Shown: positions 35,834 through 44,187, counted from the first letter of the stretch. The stretch is 64,000 nucleotides of DNA from Chromohalobacter moromii (GCF_023091865.1 NZ_JAHXDI010000004.1:434001-498000); one strand, 5' to 3'. The notes: generated from the letters alone by a model not told the origin. Program-made: numbers and translations.

Positions 35834-37543
35834 GTGGATACCATCAACAGCCTTTTTTTGTTTTCGGGATTTCTAATTGCGCTCAGTATCGTCGCGAGCC
35901 GCGTCTCGTCGCGCATCGGTGTGCCGCTGTTGGTGCTGTTCCTGGGGTTGGGCATGATGGCTGGCGAGGAAGGCGTGCTGGGCATCGAGTTCGACGACTA
36001 TTCGCTGGCTTATTTGATTGGGCACCTGGCGCTGGCGATGATCCTCCTCGATGGCGGCTTGCGTACGCGCCTCAAGACGTTTCGCGTGGGTCTCAAGCCG
36101 GCGCTGTGCCTAGCGACATTCGGGGTCTTCGTGACCAGTGGGCTCGTGGGTCTGTTGGCGACTTGGATATTCAACCTTTCCTTAGTGGAAGGTCTTCTGG
36201 TGGGGGCAATTGTTGGTTCCACGGATGCTGCCGCGGTCTTTTCGATGCTCAGCGGCCAGGGTGTGACCCTCAACGAGCGGGTGGGGGCAACGCTCGAGAT
36301 CGAGTCGGGCACCAACGATCCGATGGCGATCTTCTTGACGATCACTCTGGCCGAAGTGCTGGTAAACGGTGCGAGTGGTGTCGGGCACACGCTGATGACG
36401 TTCGCCTCACAGTTCGGGTTGGGCTTGTTGTTCGGGGTGGGGGGCGGCTGGCTAGCTGCCAAGCTGCTGCGTTGGCTCGATCTGGCATCAGGGCTTTATT
36501 CGCTACTGGCGCTGGCGTCGGGCTTTTTCATCTTCGGCTTGACCAGCGCGGCGGGCGGTAGCGGTTTCCTGGCGATTTATCTGGCGGGCTTGATGATCGG
36601 TAATCAGCCCGGACGGCATCTCACGCATATTCTGCCGGTCCACGATGGCTTGGCGTGGCTGAGTCAGATCGGACTTTTCCTAGTGCTGGGTTTGTTGGTG
36701 ACGCCCAGCGAAATGATCGATTACGCCATACCGGGTGCTGTCTTGGCGCTGGGTCTGATTTTCGTGGCGCGTCCGTTGGCCGTATTGGTCTCGCTCAAGC
36801 CGTTCTTCAATTTCCGCTGGCGGGAGCTCGGCTTCATTTCCTGGGTCGGCTTGCGTGGGGCGGTGCCCATCGTGCTGGCCATTTTCCCGGTGATCGCCGG
36901 GGTCGAGAATGCGACGCTGTATTTCAACGTCGCCTTCTTCGTGGTGCTGATGTCGTTGTTGATGCAGGGCGCCTCCCTGGCACGGGTGGCGCGTTGGATG
37001 CGCGTCGAAGTGCCGGCCGGCACAACGCCCAATCGCCGCGGTCCGCTAGGGGTGCTGCCGGAAAACGATTATGAAATGTTCGTCTACAAGGTCGAGAACG
37101 AAGCGCTCGAGGACGTGCCCATTCGCTTGCTGCGCTTCCCGTCGGGCGCCTTGATTTCCGGCCTGTTTCGCAAGCACACCATGCTGCATGCCAAAGGCAG
37201 TACGCGGCTCAAACTTGGCGATGTCATTTGCGTCATCGGGCGCAGCGAGGATCTACCGGCGCTCAATCGCTTGTTCAACGGAGACGCCACGCTCAAGCGT
37301 GAGCGTGCCTTCTTCGGCACCTTCACGCTGGATGGAGAAGCCGTCATGAGCGACGTGGCGGATGCCTATGGGCTGACCTTGAGCGCCGGTGAGCAGAACA
37401 TGACCCTGGGCGAATTCGTATCGCTGCGTGTCGGCGGTCATCCCGTGGTAGGGGACGATGTCGATTGGCATGGCTTTCACTGGGTCGTCAATGCGGTGGA
37501 AGGTAACCGGGTGACTCGGGTGGGGCTGAGGCTTTATCACTGA
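35834..37543 (+). CDS. nhaP2: K+/H+ antiporter NhaP2 (CvrA)
   Basis: A 569-aa CPA1-type cation/proton antiporter. About 12-13 membrane helices span residues 1-400, with the conserved GSTDAAAVFSML and SGTNDPMAIFLTI motifs (about residues 132-170). A TrkA-C-like regulatory domain follows (about 400-480), then a C-terminal CorC-like associated domain. E. coli CvrA/NhaP2 is 578 aa and exports K+ in exchange for H+. It starts with GTG and has a weak ribosome-binding site. In a halophile it would help regulate cytoplasmic K+ under osmotic change, by inference. Confidence 0.9.
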   Translation: MDTINSLFLFSGFLIALSIVASRVSSRIGVPLLVLFLGLGMMAGEEGVLGIEFDDYSLAYLIGHLALAMILLDGGLRTRLKTFRVGLKPALCLATFGVFVTSGLVGLLATWIFNLSLVEGLLVGAIVGSTDAAAVFSMLSGQGVTLNERVGATLEIESGTNDPMAIFLTITLAEVLVNGASGVGHTLMTFASQFGLGLLFGVGGGWLAAKLLRWLDLASGLYSLLALASGFFIFGLTSAAGGSGFLAIYLAGLMIGNQPGRHLTHILPVHDGLAWLSQIGLFLVLGLLVTPSEMIDYAIPGAVLALGLIFVARPLAVLVSLKPFFNFRWRELGFISWVGLRGAVPIVLAIFPVIAGVENATLYFNVAFFVVLMSLLMQGASLARVARWMRVEVPAGTTPNRRGPLGVLPENDYEMFVYKVENEALEDVPIRLLRFPSGALISGLFRKHTMLHAKGSTRLKLGDVICVIGRSEDLPALNRLFNGDATLKRERAFFGTFTLDGEAVMSDVADAYGLTLSAGEQNMTLGEFVSLRVGGHPVVGDDVDWHGFHWVVNAVEGNRVTRVGLRLYH

Positions 37544-37625
37544 GCCAGGTACTTGAATACAATAGCGCACAGCGCGTTATCTTGTTCTACTCTGAGTAGA
37601 TTGTTTTTACCCTGCGGAGTTTGTC

Positions 37626-37877
37626 ATGTCCATGCCCCATCGGCGCCTCTATCGTTGTCGCGCTTGTCAGGTTGAGCTATTCATCAAGGCAACCCGGCGG
37701 CCGCTGGAAGCAAGGTGTCCGGAATGCAAGGCGAGTGACTTCGAGAGCGTCGAGATGGCCGGGGCGCATCCACGTGCCAGTGTCGATGAGATGCTGGCGA
37801 GGGCGCTGGAACTGGAAGGCGGGGAATCGCGTGACTTCGCTCGGCGTTCTGAAAAGCAGGCCTTTCGTGATCTTTAA
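37626..37877 (+). CDS. Small zinc-ribbon protein of unknown function
   Basis: An 83-aa protein with two CxxC pairs (Cys11/Cys14 and Cys31/Cys34) in YRCRACQVE and RCPECKASD, forming a zinc ribbon. A charged helical C-terminal half follows. GGAG lies 6 bases before the ATG. Its TAA stop overlaps an ATG and precedes the phosphatase gene by 44 bases, so the two are probably co-transcribed. No enzymatic domain is visible. Confidence 0.7.
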   Translation: MSMPHRRLYRCRACQVELFIKATRRPLEARCPECKASDFESVEMAGAHPRASVDEMLARALELEGGESRDFARRSEKQAFRDL

Positions 37878-37921
37878 TGGGCTCGTGCGATGCTTTCAGT
37901 AGCGGGAAAGGAGCAAGTGGT

Positions 37922-38587
37922 GTGATTCAACGGCACGGTCCCAATGAGCGCGGCCGCGATTTCATCGTCGGTGATATACACGGTCAATGGGGCTTGCTGC
38001 ATGACAGATTGAATGCAGTCGGTTTCGATCGACAACGAGATAGACTGTTCAGTGTTGGGGATCTTATCGATCGTGGCGCCGATAGCCTCCAGTGCTTGTC
38101 TCTCGCCCTCGAGTCTTGGTTTTACGCCGTGCGTGGCAATCATGAAATGCTGGCGTATGACGCGTTGTTGGGCGAGGAAAGAGGCAGTCTAAAAGCCCGC
38201 GATGCGTGGATGATCAACGGCGGCACCTGGGCCCTTGAAGCGGGCTTGGCCGAGGCGCAGACGATGCTTCAGCAGGCTTTGCCACATATGCCCTATGCGC
38301 GCGAAATAGCCGTCGCCGGCAAGCGTCTCGGAATCGTCCACGCCGAACCGCCGGCGGACTGGCGGGACATCGTAACGCCTTCGCAGGACCAGCTTTGGGG
38401 AAGAACGCGCATCCGGCGTGGCGACGAGACCTCGGTCAGCGGCATCGATGCCGTGGTGGTAGGGCACACCATTGTGGAACGCCCCTTGTGGCTGGGGAAC
38501 GTCCACTACATCGACACCGGCGCCTTCACGACGGGAAGGCTAACGCTCATTGAAGCGCGCACGCTGATGAGTGGTGTCGGATCGTAG
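37922..38587 (+). CDS. Serine/threonine protein phosphatase, PrpA/PrpB-like
   Basis: A 221-aa calcineurin-like metallophosphatase with the PPP motifs FIVGDIHGQW (about residues 15-24), SVGDLIDRGAD (44-54), RGNHEML (71-77) and VVVGHTI near 180. Its N terminus (VIQRHGPNERGRDF) matches PrpA/PrpB-type enzymes that dephosphorylate Ser, Thr or Tyr and signal misfolded-protein stress in E. coli. I chose the GTG at 37922 with GGAG 8 bases upstream. An ATG at 37877 overlaps the previous stop and cannot be fully excluded. Confidence 0.85.
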   Translation: MIQRHGPNERGRDFIVGDIHGQWGLLHDRLNAVGFDRQRDRLFSVGDLIDRGADSLQCLSLALESWFYAVRGNHEMLAYDALLGEERGSLKARDAWMINGGTWALEAGLAEAQTMLQQALPHMPYAREIAVAGKRLGIVHAEPPADWRDIVTPSQDQLWGRTRIRRGDETSVSGIDAVVVGHTIVERPLWLGNVHYIDTGAFTTGRLTLIEARTLMSGVGS

Positions 38588-38635
38588 CTAATGTAACAGT
38601 GCAACGTAACGACAGTGGGATGTAACATCCCAAAC

Positions 38636-38680
38636 GAAAACGCCCCGAGACCAGTAAGTTACTGAAATTTCAGGGCGCTT
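38636..38680 (-). terminator. Terminator downstream of tRNA-Ser
   Basis: On the minus strand CGCCC pairs with GGGCG around a loop that includes the perfect palindrome CTGAAATTTCAG, and TTTTCGTTT follows. This ends the tRNA-Ser transcript. Confidence 0.6.
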
Positions 38681-38688
38681 TGATGTAG

Positions 38689-38778
38689 TGGCGGAGGGAC
38701 AGGGATTCGAACCCTGGGAAGGCGCAAACCTTCGCCGGTTTTCAAGACCGGTGCATTCAACCGCTCTGCCATCCCTCC
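38689..38778 (-). tRNA. tRNA-Ser (anticodon UGA)
   Basis: A 90-nt class II tRNA with a 7-bp acceptor stem (GGAGGGA/TCCCTCC), D arm, anticodon stem CCGGT/ACCGG around CTTGAAA (anticodon TGA), a long variable arm, GGTTCGAATCC T arm, and an encoded CCA. It reads UCA codons and possibly other UCN serine codons. It sits between the phosphatase gene and yccA on the opposite strand from both. Confidence 0.97.
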
Positions 38779-38793
38779 GGCTTACGGCGGTGT

Positions 38794-38821
38794 ATACTAC
38801 CAGCATTCATCGAGTCGTCAA
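38794..38821 (-). promoter_or_regulatory. Promoter of tRNA-Ser
   Basis: On the minus strand TTGACG (38816-38821), a 16-base spacer and TAGTAT (38794-38799) form a good sigma-70 promoter, with the mature tRNA beginning 16 bases downstream. Confidence 0.7.
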
Positions 38822-38948
38822 GACTTTTTGTGCTTTCAATGAGTTAAAACAACGCTGGGGCGTTGAATATCCATCTTGCAGTGGGAACTCAAGCGGGGCA
38901 TCCTAGGTCTTACCTTATGTTTTCAGCGCCACCGAGGAGAGAAATCCC

Positions 38949-39620
38949 ATGGCACACCGTACTTCTCAGATTGCTGGTCAGCAGACGCGATCGGAAATCA
39001 GTACTAACAAGGTGTTGCGTAACACCTATATGCTCTTGGCCATGACGCTGTTGTTCTCCGCCGTGACGGCGGGAACCGCGATGGCCATGGGCATCGGGCA
39101 GATGAATATTTTCATCTTCATGATTGGCGCCTACGGCTTGATGTTCCTGGTCCACAAGACCGCGAATTCGGCGGCGGGCATCTTGTCGATCTTTGCCTTC
39201 ACAGGCTTCATGGGGTTCACGCTGGGGCCGATGTTGAGCCTCTACCTGTCATTGCCCAATGGGGCGCAACTGGTGATGACTGCGCTGGGGATGACGGGCG
39301 CGACGTTCATCGGGCTGTCGGCCGTGGCCTTGATTACTCGCAAGGATTTCAGCTTCCTGGGTAACTTCATGATCGCCGGGGCGATCGTGCTGGTGCTAGC
39401 GATGGTCGCGGCGATGATCTTCAATATCACCGCCTTGGCGCTGGCTGTCTCCGCAGGTTTCGTGCTGTTCTCGTCGGCTGCGATTTTGTATCAGACCAGC
39501 GAGATCATCCATCGCGCAGGGGAAACCAACTACATCTTGGCGACCATCACCCTGTTCGTGTCGATCTACAACCTGTTCGTTAGCCTTTTGTCTCTGCTGG
39601 GCTTCATGTCCAACGACTGA
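38949..39620 (+). CDS. yccA: Bax inhibitor-1/YccA family membrane protein
   Basis: A 223-aa seven-helix membrane protein of the BI-1/YccA family, with STNKVLRNTYMLLAMTLLFSA at the N terminus and the family SAAILYQTSEIIHRAGETNYI motif near residue 175. E. coli YccA binds and inhibits the FtsH protease. GAGGAG lies 9 bases upstream of the ATG. A strong terminator follows. Confidence 0.9.
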   Translation: MAHRTSQIAGQQTRSEISTNKVLRNTYMLLAMTLLFSAVTAGTAMAMGIGQMNIFIFMIGAYGLMFLVHKTANSAAGILSIFAFTGFMGFTLGPMLSLYLSLPNGAQLVMTALGMTGATFIGLSAVALITRKDFSFLGNFMIAGAIVLVLAMVAAMIFNITALALAVSAGFVLFSSAAILYQTSEIIHRAGETNYILATITLFVSIYNLFVSLLSLLGFMSND

Positions 39621-39655
39621 TGCAGCAAGTGGCGCTGTTGCGCCTTTCTGTCGAA

Positions 39656-39684
39656 GGCCCGCATCTCTTAGGTGCGGGCCTTTT
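39656..39684 (+). terminator. Intrinsic terminator of yccA
   Basis: GGCCCGCA/TGCGGGCC, an 8-bp stem with a 9-base loop, is followed directly by TTTT, 36 bases after the yccA stop. Confidence 0.85.
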
Positions 39685-39697
39685 GCGTGAGGAGCGT

Positions 39698-39982
39698 TTA
39701 TCCTCGCCAGAGTTGCAGTAGGGGGGCGGAAAGTCCGTGCCAGCGAGTATAGAAAATCGCGCGGCGGCGGGCATTGGCGATATCCTCGGTATCATATATG
39801 TCATGACGAAGGTGGAGATCATGACGAAGGAGCGCCAGACGGCCTATCTCGCATTTGGGTCTCGTCCCCATAAGAGTTGCTTTATCGCTATGAGTGACCG
39901 ACAACGTGGTCGGAACAGCCGTGTCTGCCGGCTTTATCGTCGCTGGCGGGCGTTTGGTCGGGACAAGCAGGGCAACGGTCAT
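39698..39982 (-). CDS. Possible small protein of unknown function
   Basis: A 94-aa reading frame with a well-placed GGAGG 8 bases before its ATG. The first 45 residues look unconstrained. The second half (RHDLHLRHDIYDTEDIANARRRAIFYTRWHG, about residues 53-83, of which only parts such as YDTEDIANARRRA are quoted as motif) looks protein-like and would fold as amphipathic helix. The opposite strand has an overlapping frame with no ribosome-binding site, which I rejected. It lies between yccA and a minus-strand small-RNA candidate 144 bases upstream. I recognise no family. Confidence 0.4.
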   Translation of the reverse strand: MTVALLVPTKRPPATIKPADTAVPTTLSVTHSDKATLMGTRPKCEIGRLALLRHDLHLRHDIYDTEDIANARRRAIFYTRWHGLSAPLLQLWRG

Positions 39983-40125
39983 GATCGTAACCTCCACGAA
40001 TCAGCAGGTGTGCCGGTACATTACGACACAGACACTTTCAATTTAGCCGGATTTCGTAACGGCAAAAGAGGATTCGTACAAACCGTGACGGCGCTCATAT
40101 GAGTTGCTTCTGTTGCGGGTCGCAT
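39983..40125. other. Gap between small ORF and small-RNA terminator
   Basis: No gene is supported here. Minus-strand elements TTGTAC and TACGAA 17 bases apart could be a weak promoter for the small ORF. Nothing else stands out. Confidence 0.3.
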
Positions 40126-40209
40126 AAAAAAGGCCGCCTAGAAAGGCGGCCAAGGTTGGGGATATCAACAGATCGTATCGCTAGCTAAAGACACACTATA
40201 TGTTAGCTT
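40126..40209 (-). ncRNA. Candidate small regulatory RNA (or attenuated leader)
   Basis: A near-consensus promoter on the minus strand predicts a start near 40209, and an intrinsic terminator ends at 40126, giving an RNA of about 84 nt. The terminator stem GGCCGCCT/AGGCGGCC (40132-40139 with 40144-40151) has a 4-base loop, followed on the minus strand by six U. The upstream part contains a C-rich unpaired segment (ATCCCCAACC) that could pair with G-rich ribosome-binding sites. There is no meaningful ORF inside. It could alternatively be an attenuated leader of the small ORF at 39698-39982. No known sRNA family was recognised. Confidence 0.6.
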
Positions 40210-40215
40210 GTTAAA

Positions 40216-40244
40216 AATATACCCGCTAACGTGGTTGGCGTCAA
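40216..40244 (-). promoter_or_regulatory. Strong sigma-70 promoter of the small-RNA candidate
   Basis: On the minus strand TTGACG (40239-40244) and TATATT (40216-40221) are separated by exactly 17 bases. It points away from tusD and has only the candidate RNA downstream. Confidence 0.75.
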
Positions 40245-40349
40245 TGATCCTTTGATGTCATGGGAGCGGTGCACATCCATGATTTGCCTGACCTCGCTAC
40301 GTCGAGGACAATAGCGTCATTCACCGCGTCAGTGACGGGAGATTCTTCG

Positions 40350-40742
40350 ATGCGTTACGCCCTACTCGTGCTAGGAGGCCCGTATAGCCATCAGGCAGCG
40401 CATTCCGCCTTGCGTTTCGCGCATGCCGCCATCTCACGAGGGCATCGTGTCGATACGGTGTTCTTCTACCACGATGGGGTTTACAACGCTTCACACTTCG
40501 CGGCGCCGCCGCAAGATGAACCGCACCTCGTCGATGCCTGGTGCGACTTGCAGCGTACGCATGGAACCGCCTTGCAGGTCTGTGTGGCGGCGGCACTGCG
40601 CCGTGGCTTGCTGGACGCCCGTGAGGCCGAGCGTCATGGCAAGAGCGGGGCGAGTCTCGAGCCTCCCTTCGAGTTGACGGGGCTGGGGCAGTTGCTCGAC
40701 ATCGGCCAGACGCACGAGCGGCTGATTACCTTTGCGCCCTGA
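40350..40742 (+). CDS. tusD: Sulfurtransferase TusD
   Basis: TusD accepts persulfide sulfur from TusA in the relay for 2-thiolation of tRNA wobble uridine (mnm5s2U). The 130-aa product has the DsrE fold with GGPYSHQAAHSALRFAHAA and the catalytic cysteine at position 78 (LQVCVAAALRRGL), the same position as in E. coli. It is the first gene of tusDCBE. The ATG at 40350 begins the family sequence; upstream open frame is leader. Confidence 0.93.
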   Translation: MRYALLVLGGPYSHQAAHSALRFAHAAISRGHRVDTVFFYHDGVYNASHFAAPPQDEPHLVDAWCDLQRTHGTALQVCVAAALRRGLLDAREAERHGKSGASLEPPFELTGLGQLLDIGQTHERLITFAP

Positions 40743-40778
40743 ATTTGGCGTCGCGCATTCATGCCATGAGGAGCTGTC

Positions 40779-41159
40779 ATGTCCGAGATAAGCGAGGTGC
40801 CGCACGGCGATCTTCTGGTGATGTTACGTCATGCGCCGCACGGCGGCTTATGGCTACGCGAGGCTCTCGATCTAGCATTGGTGGGCGCGGCCTTCGGTCA
40901 GTCCGTCTCGTTGTTGCTGATGGGAGATGGCGTCTGGGCATTGCTTCGGGAACAAGGCCCAGGTCCATTGGGGCAGAAGGGGTCCCAAAGCACCTTCGAG
41001 ATGCTGGAGATGTACGATATCGAGCGCTTGTATATCGATGCCGACTCGCTCGAAGCGCGCGGATTAACCTCCGACGATCTGCTCTTGCCGGTGATTGAAG
41101 TGTCGACGCCGGAACTGTCGACGGTGCTTGCTGGCCACCGTCAAATCTTCAATTTCTGA
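40779..41159 (+). CDS. tusC: Sulfur relay protein TusC
   Basis: TusC is a subunit of the TusBCD hexamer of the tRNA thiolation relay. The 126-aa product has a DsrF-like fold with GLWLREALDLALVGAAFGQSVSLLLMGDGVW (visible as ALDLALVGAAFGQ and LLLMGDGVW). It lies between tusD and tusB, with 36- and 59-base gaps. Confidence 0.9.
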   Translation: MSEISEVPHGDLLVMLRHAPHGGLWLREALDLALVGAAFGQSVSLLLMGDGVWALLREQGPGPLGQKGSQSTFEMLEMYDIERLYIDADSLEARGLTSDDLLLPVIEVSTPELSTVLAGHRQIFNF

Positions 41160-41218
41160 ACGCTGCCCGTGCTCGTGTTTAACCTTAGCTGGGCGGCGCT
41201 ATTAGGAGACACCTGCGA

Positions 41219-41509
41219 ATGTTGTTGCACTTGCTCAATCGTGCCCCGAGTTCGAGCTCCGTTCATCAGGACGTATTGCGCGCGATGGGGGAGGAAGATG
41301 GGTTGATGCTGATAGAAGATGGCGTGTTTGGCGCGATGAGTGCACAGGTACAACATTTTCCCGGACTCGAAGGGCGCTTGTTCGCCCTGCGCGAGGATCT
41401 GGAATCGCGCGGTCTGGCAGGGCGGTGCGATGCCAGCGTGACGATCGTGGACATGGACGGTTTCGTGGCGCTGACCGAGGAAGCGCAACGCACGGTGAGC
41501 TGGTTCTGA
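41219..41509 (+). CDS. tusB: Sulfur relay protein TusB
   Basis: A 96-aa DsrH-like protein starting MLLHLLNRAPSSSS, with LMLIEDGVFGAM and LFALREDLESRGL typical of TusB. It completes the TusBCD heterohexamer. AGGAG precedes the ATG. Its stop overlaps the tusE start (TGATG). Confidence 0.9.
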   Translation: MLLHLLNRAPSSSSVHQDVLRAMGEEDGLMLIEDGVFGAMSAQVQHFPGLEGRLFALREDLESRGLAGRCDASVTIVDMDGFVALTEEAQRTVSWF

Positions 41510-41862
41510 TGGCGACCACGCAAGCAACACGCTATATCATCGTGGAAGGCCGCGACATCGGGCTCGACCCCGAAGGGTTCGTAGTCGACTTGACGGCCTG
41601 GACACCGGCCGTAGCCGAGGCGCTAGCTGCCGAGGAAGGTAGGGAACTGACGTCCGAACACTGGGAGGCCATCGAGGTACTGCGAGCCTTCTATGCGCGT
41701 TACGAAAGCGCGCCGGCGATGCGTCCCCTGGTCAAGGCCGTCAGCCAGACGCTGGGACCCGATAAAGGGCGCTCCCTGCATTTGATGCGATTGTTTCCCG
41801 ACAGCCCCGCAAAGGTGGGGGCGCGCCTGGCGGGATTGCCCAAACCAACCAACTGTCTTTAA
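41509..41862 (+). CDS. tusE: Sulfurtransferase TusE (DsrC-like)
   Basis: TusE takes sulfur from TusBCD and delivers it to MnmA. The 117-aa product has the DsrC fold (WTPAVAEALAAEEG, LTSEHWEAIEVLRAFY, KAVSQTLGPDKGRSLHLMRLFP) and the functional penultimate cysteine (Cys116, PKPTNCL). It does not have the second DsrC cysteine used in dissimilatory sulfur metabolism, so a tRNA role is favoured. Confidence 0.92.
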   Translation: MATTQATRYIIVEGRDIGLDPEGFVVDLTAWTPAVAEALAAEEGRELTSEHWEAIEVLRAFYARYESAPAMRPLVKAVSQTLGPDKGRSLHLMRLFPDSPAKVGARLAGLPKPTNCL

Positions 41863-41906
41863 AGACTGGCTTTAAAAGCTGTCTTTACGAACTGTCTAGG
41901 CCTTCG

Positions 41907-42461
41907 ATGAATTTTCTTGCACATGCCTGGCTGGCACGTGGTGGCAACGACGCTTTTCTGTACGGTAACTTGATCGCCGATGGCGTCAAGGGCGATCCCG
42001 ATGGCGATTGGGCGGCAGAGATCGCGCGCGGTATTCGCCATCATCGTCGCGTGGATGCCTGGGTCGATGACCATGCCGTGATCCGAGGCGTCCGTGAGCG
42101 CGCACCGCGCCCCCAGCGGCGTGTAGTGGGGATTGCGCTGGATCTGGTGTGGGATCATTTCGTGGCGCGCGATCATGCCGATGTCGCCTTGGTGGCGCGT
42201 TGTTACCGGGTGCTTCAAGCCCAGGGGCGAGCCCCTAACCGCTTGGCACCCATGATTCCCGCCTTGATCGAAGACGACTGGTTGAGTCGTTACGCCGATT
42301 TCGACTTTACCTGCCAGGCGATCGCGGGGCTCGGGCGTCGTTTGAGTGGCCCCAATCGCCTGGCCGAATTGGTTCCCTGGTTGCGCACCGACTACCCCAC
42401 ACTAGAGCACGATTTCCATGTCCTCTGGCCGGCGCTCAATAAAGCGTTGAGCGCTGATTAG
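41907..42461 (+). CDS. acpH: Acyl carrier protein phosphodiesterase AcpH
   Basis: AcpH removes 4'-phosphopantetheine from holo-ACP. The 184-aa HD-like metalloenzyme starts MNFLAHAWLA and has YGNLIADGVKG, IRHHRRVDAWVDDH and LDLVWDHFVARDH motifs typical of the family. It follows tusE after 44 bases and converges on moeA, with no obvious terminator in the 18-base gap. Confidence 0.88.
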   Translation: MNFLAHAWLARGGNDAFLYGNLIADGVKGDPDGDWAAEIARGIRHHRRVDAWVDDHAVIRGVRERAPRPQRRVVGIALDLVWDHFVARDHADVALVARCYRVLQAQGRAPNRLAPMIPALIEDDWLSRYADFDFTCQAIAGLGRRLSGPNRLAELVPWLRTDYPTLEHDFHVLWPALNKALSAD

Positions 42462-42479
42462 GCCTCGTTTTCAGTGGTA

Positions 42480-43670
42480 TTAGTCCGTTAGCCATAGGCA
42501 TTCCACACGCTCGCCCTCGTTGAGGGTAGTGTGTTCGGGGACGATCGCCAGGGCATCTGCTTCGAGGCAGGAGGACAGCACGGCCGAGTTCTGATCGGCG
42601 AAGGCGTGGGCGACGGTGCCATCGTCGGTGAACTCCATCCTTACGCGCATGTAGTGACGACGTGCTTGCGTATGCGTGGTGAACGCTGCACGCGCCCACA
42701 AGCGGGGTAGCGTGGCCATGCGTGGGCAACCTAGAAGGACGCCCATGAGGGGGCGCAGATACACCCAGGCGCCGACGAAGCATGAAACAGGATTGCCAGG
42801 CAGGCCCACCAGTCGTGCTTGTCCTATGCGCCCCAGCGCCAGTGGCTTGCCAGGGCGCATGGCCAACTGCCAGAGATCTAGCTGACCCAATGTTTCCAGG
42901 GCGTGCTTGACGTGGTCTTCTTCGCCGACGCTGACGCCGCCCGTGGTCACGATGACATCGGCGCACTCGGCGGCCTCGCGCAGGAGGCGCTGGGTGGTCG
43001 CGAAGTCATCGGGGACGTGTTCGCGCATGATAAGCTCGGCGCCGAAGCGTTCGAGCAGGCGCGAGAGCATGGGCCGATTGGAGTTATGGATCTGCCCCGC
43101 GGCGAGTGGCTGGCTGGGGTCAACGATCTCGTCGCCGGTGGAGAGCAGCGCCACGCGCGGGCGACGATAAACGCTGACCTGCGTGATGCCCTGACCGGCC
43201 AGATGCCCCAGGGCGGCCGCCTCCAGCCGAGTGCCTGCTTCCAGAAGCGGAGTGCCGGCCTCCACGTCGCGTCCACGGCGACGCACGTTATCGCCCCGTG
43301 TGATGTCGCCGGGAATATGCGCCTGGGCATCTTGCGAGTCCACTCGTTCTTGCATCACTACCGTGTCGGCGCCCGGCGGTATTTCACCGCCGGTGAAGAT
43401 GCGTACGCAGGTGCCGGGTGCGAGCGGCTCAGGTGCGTGGCCGGCCGCGATACGCTGGCTGATGGGTAACCACTGACCGGCATCGGCATGGCGCAGGGCA
43501 TAGCCATCCATGGCGCTGTTGTCGGCCGGCGGCACGTCGAGACGCGCGGTAACCGATTCGGCCAGCACGCGGCCAGCCGCTGCCTCGCAATCGATACGTT
43601 CTACATCTCCCGCCTTCACGCCCTTCAACAGCGCTTCCAGCGCCCGTTCGACGCTTTGCAGCTCAGCCAT
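42480..43670 (-). CDS. moeA: Molybdopterin molybdenumtransferase MoeA
   Basis: MoeA inserts molybdate into adenylylated molybdopterin. The 396-aa product has the N-terminal DNSAMDGYAL motif near residue 48, the TGGVSVGEEDHVKHAL motif near 242 and GLPGNPVSCFVGAWV near 296. The 8-base overlap with moaB and the closeness to the formate dehydrogenase operon fit a role in supplying cofactor to FdhA. Confidence 0.94.
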   Translation of the reverse strand: MAELQSVERALEALLKGVKAGDVERIDCEAAAGRVLAESVTARLDVPPADNSAMDGYALRHADAGQWLPISQRIAAGHAPEPLAPGTCVRIFTGGEIPPGADTVVMQERVDSQDAQAHIPGDITRGDNVRRRGRDVEAGTPLLEAGTRLEAAALGHLAGQGITQVSVYRRPRVALLSTGDEIVDPSQPLAAGQIHNSNRPMLSRLLERFGAELIMREHVPDDFATTQRLLREAAECADVIVTTGGVSVGEEDHVKHALETLGQLDLWQLAMRPGKPLALGRIGQARLVGLPGNPVSCFVGAWVYLRPLMGVLLGCPRMATLPRLWARAAFTTHTQARRHYMRVRMEFTDDGTVAHAFADQNSAVLSSCLEADALAIVPEHTTLNEGERVECLWLTD

Positions 43671-44187
43671 GCTGACCTCTCCCGGGGATCACGAGGTTGG
43701 CGAAGTTGCACGGTTGATGGCGGCTATCGAGCTGTTCGTGAAGAATGCCGTCCCAGGCGGTGCGGCAGGCGCCGGTGGAGCCAGGCAAGCAGAACACCAC
43801 GGTAGCGTTGGCCAGGCCGCCGAGGCAGCGACTTTGCACGGTGGAGCTGCCGATTTCCTGCCACGACAAGTGGCGAAACAACTCGCCGAAGCCTTCGATG
43901 TGTTTGTCGAGCAGCACTTCGACCGCCTCGGGGGTGGAGTCACGCCCGGTGAAACCCGTGCCACCGGTGGTGAGGATGACCTGCACGCCTTCGTCGGCGA
44001 TCCACTGAGCGACGAGCGCGCGGATACGATAGACGTCATCGACGACGATGCGTTTATCGGCGAGTTCGTGCCCATCGCGCTTCAGGCGTTCCACTAGCGC
44101 GTTGCCCGAGCGGTCGGTTTCCTCTGTGCGGGTATCGGAGACGGTCAGCACAGCGACCTTGAGAGGAACGAAAGCGGCATCGCTCAT
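43663..44187 (-). CDS. moaB: Molybdenum cofactor biosynthesis protein MoaB
   Basis: A 174-aa MoaB/Mog-type protein that adenylylates molybdopterin. It has [21 protein letters not shown] near the start and [20 protein letters not shown] (about residues 73-92), the cofactor-binding signature. The ATG at 44187 overlaps the DUF1244 stop as ATGA. It overlaps moeA by 8 bases. Confidence 0.92.
   Translation of the reverse strand: MSDAAFVPLKVAVLTVSDTRTEETDRSGNALVERLKRDGHELADKRIVVDDVYRIRALVAQWIADEGVQVILTTGGTGFTGRDSTPEAVEVLLDKHIEGFGELFRHLSWQEIGSSTVQSRCLGGLANATVVFCLPGSTGACRTAWDGILHEQLDSRHQPCNFANLVIPGRGQHG

Noticed and set aside
39737-40102. Plus-strand 121-aa open frame in the yccA-tusD region
   Set aside because: No ribosome-binding site, no recognisable domain and unusual composition. 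The antisense frame at 39698-39982 has a good ribosome-binding site and a more protein-like C terminus.
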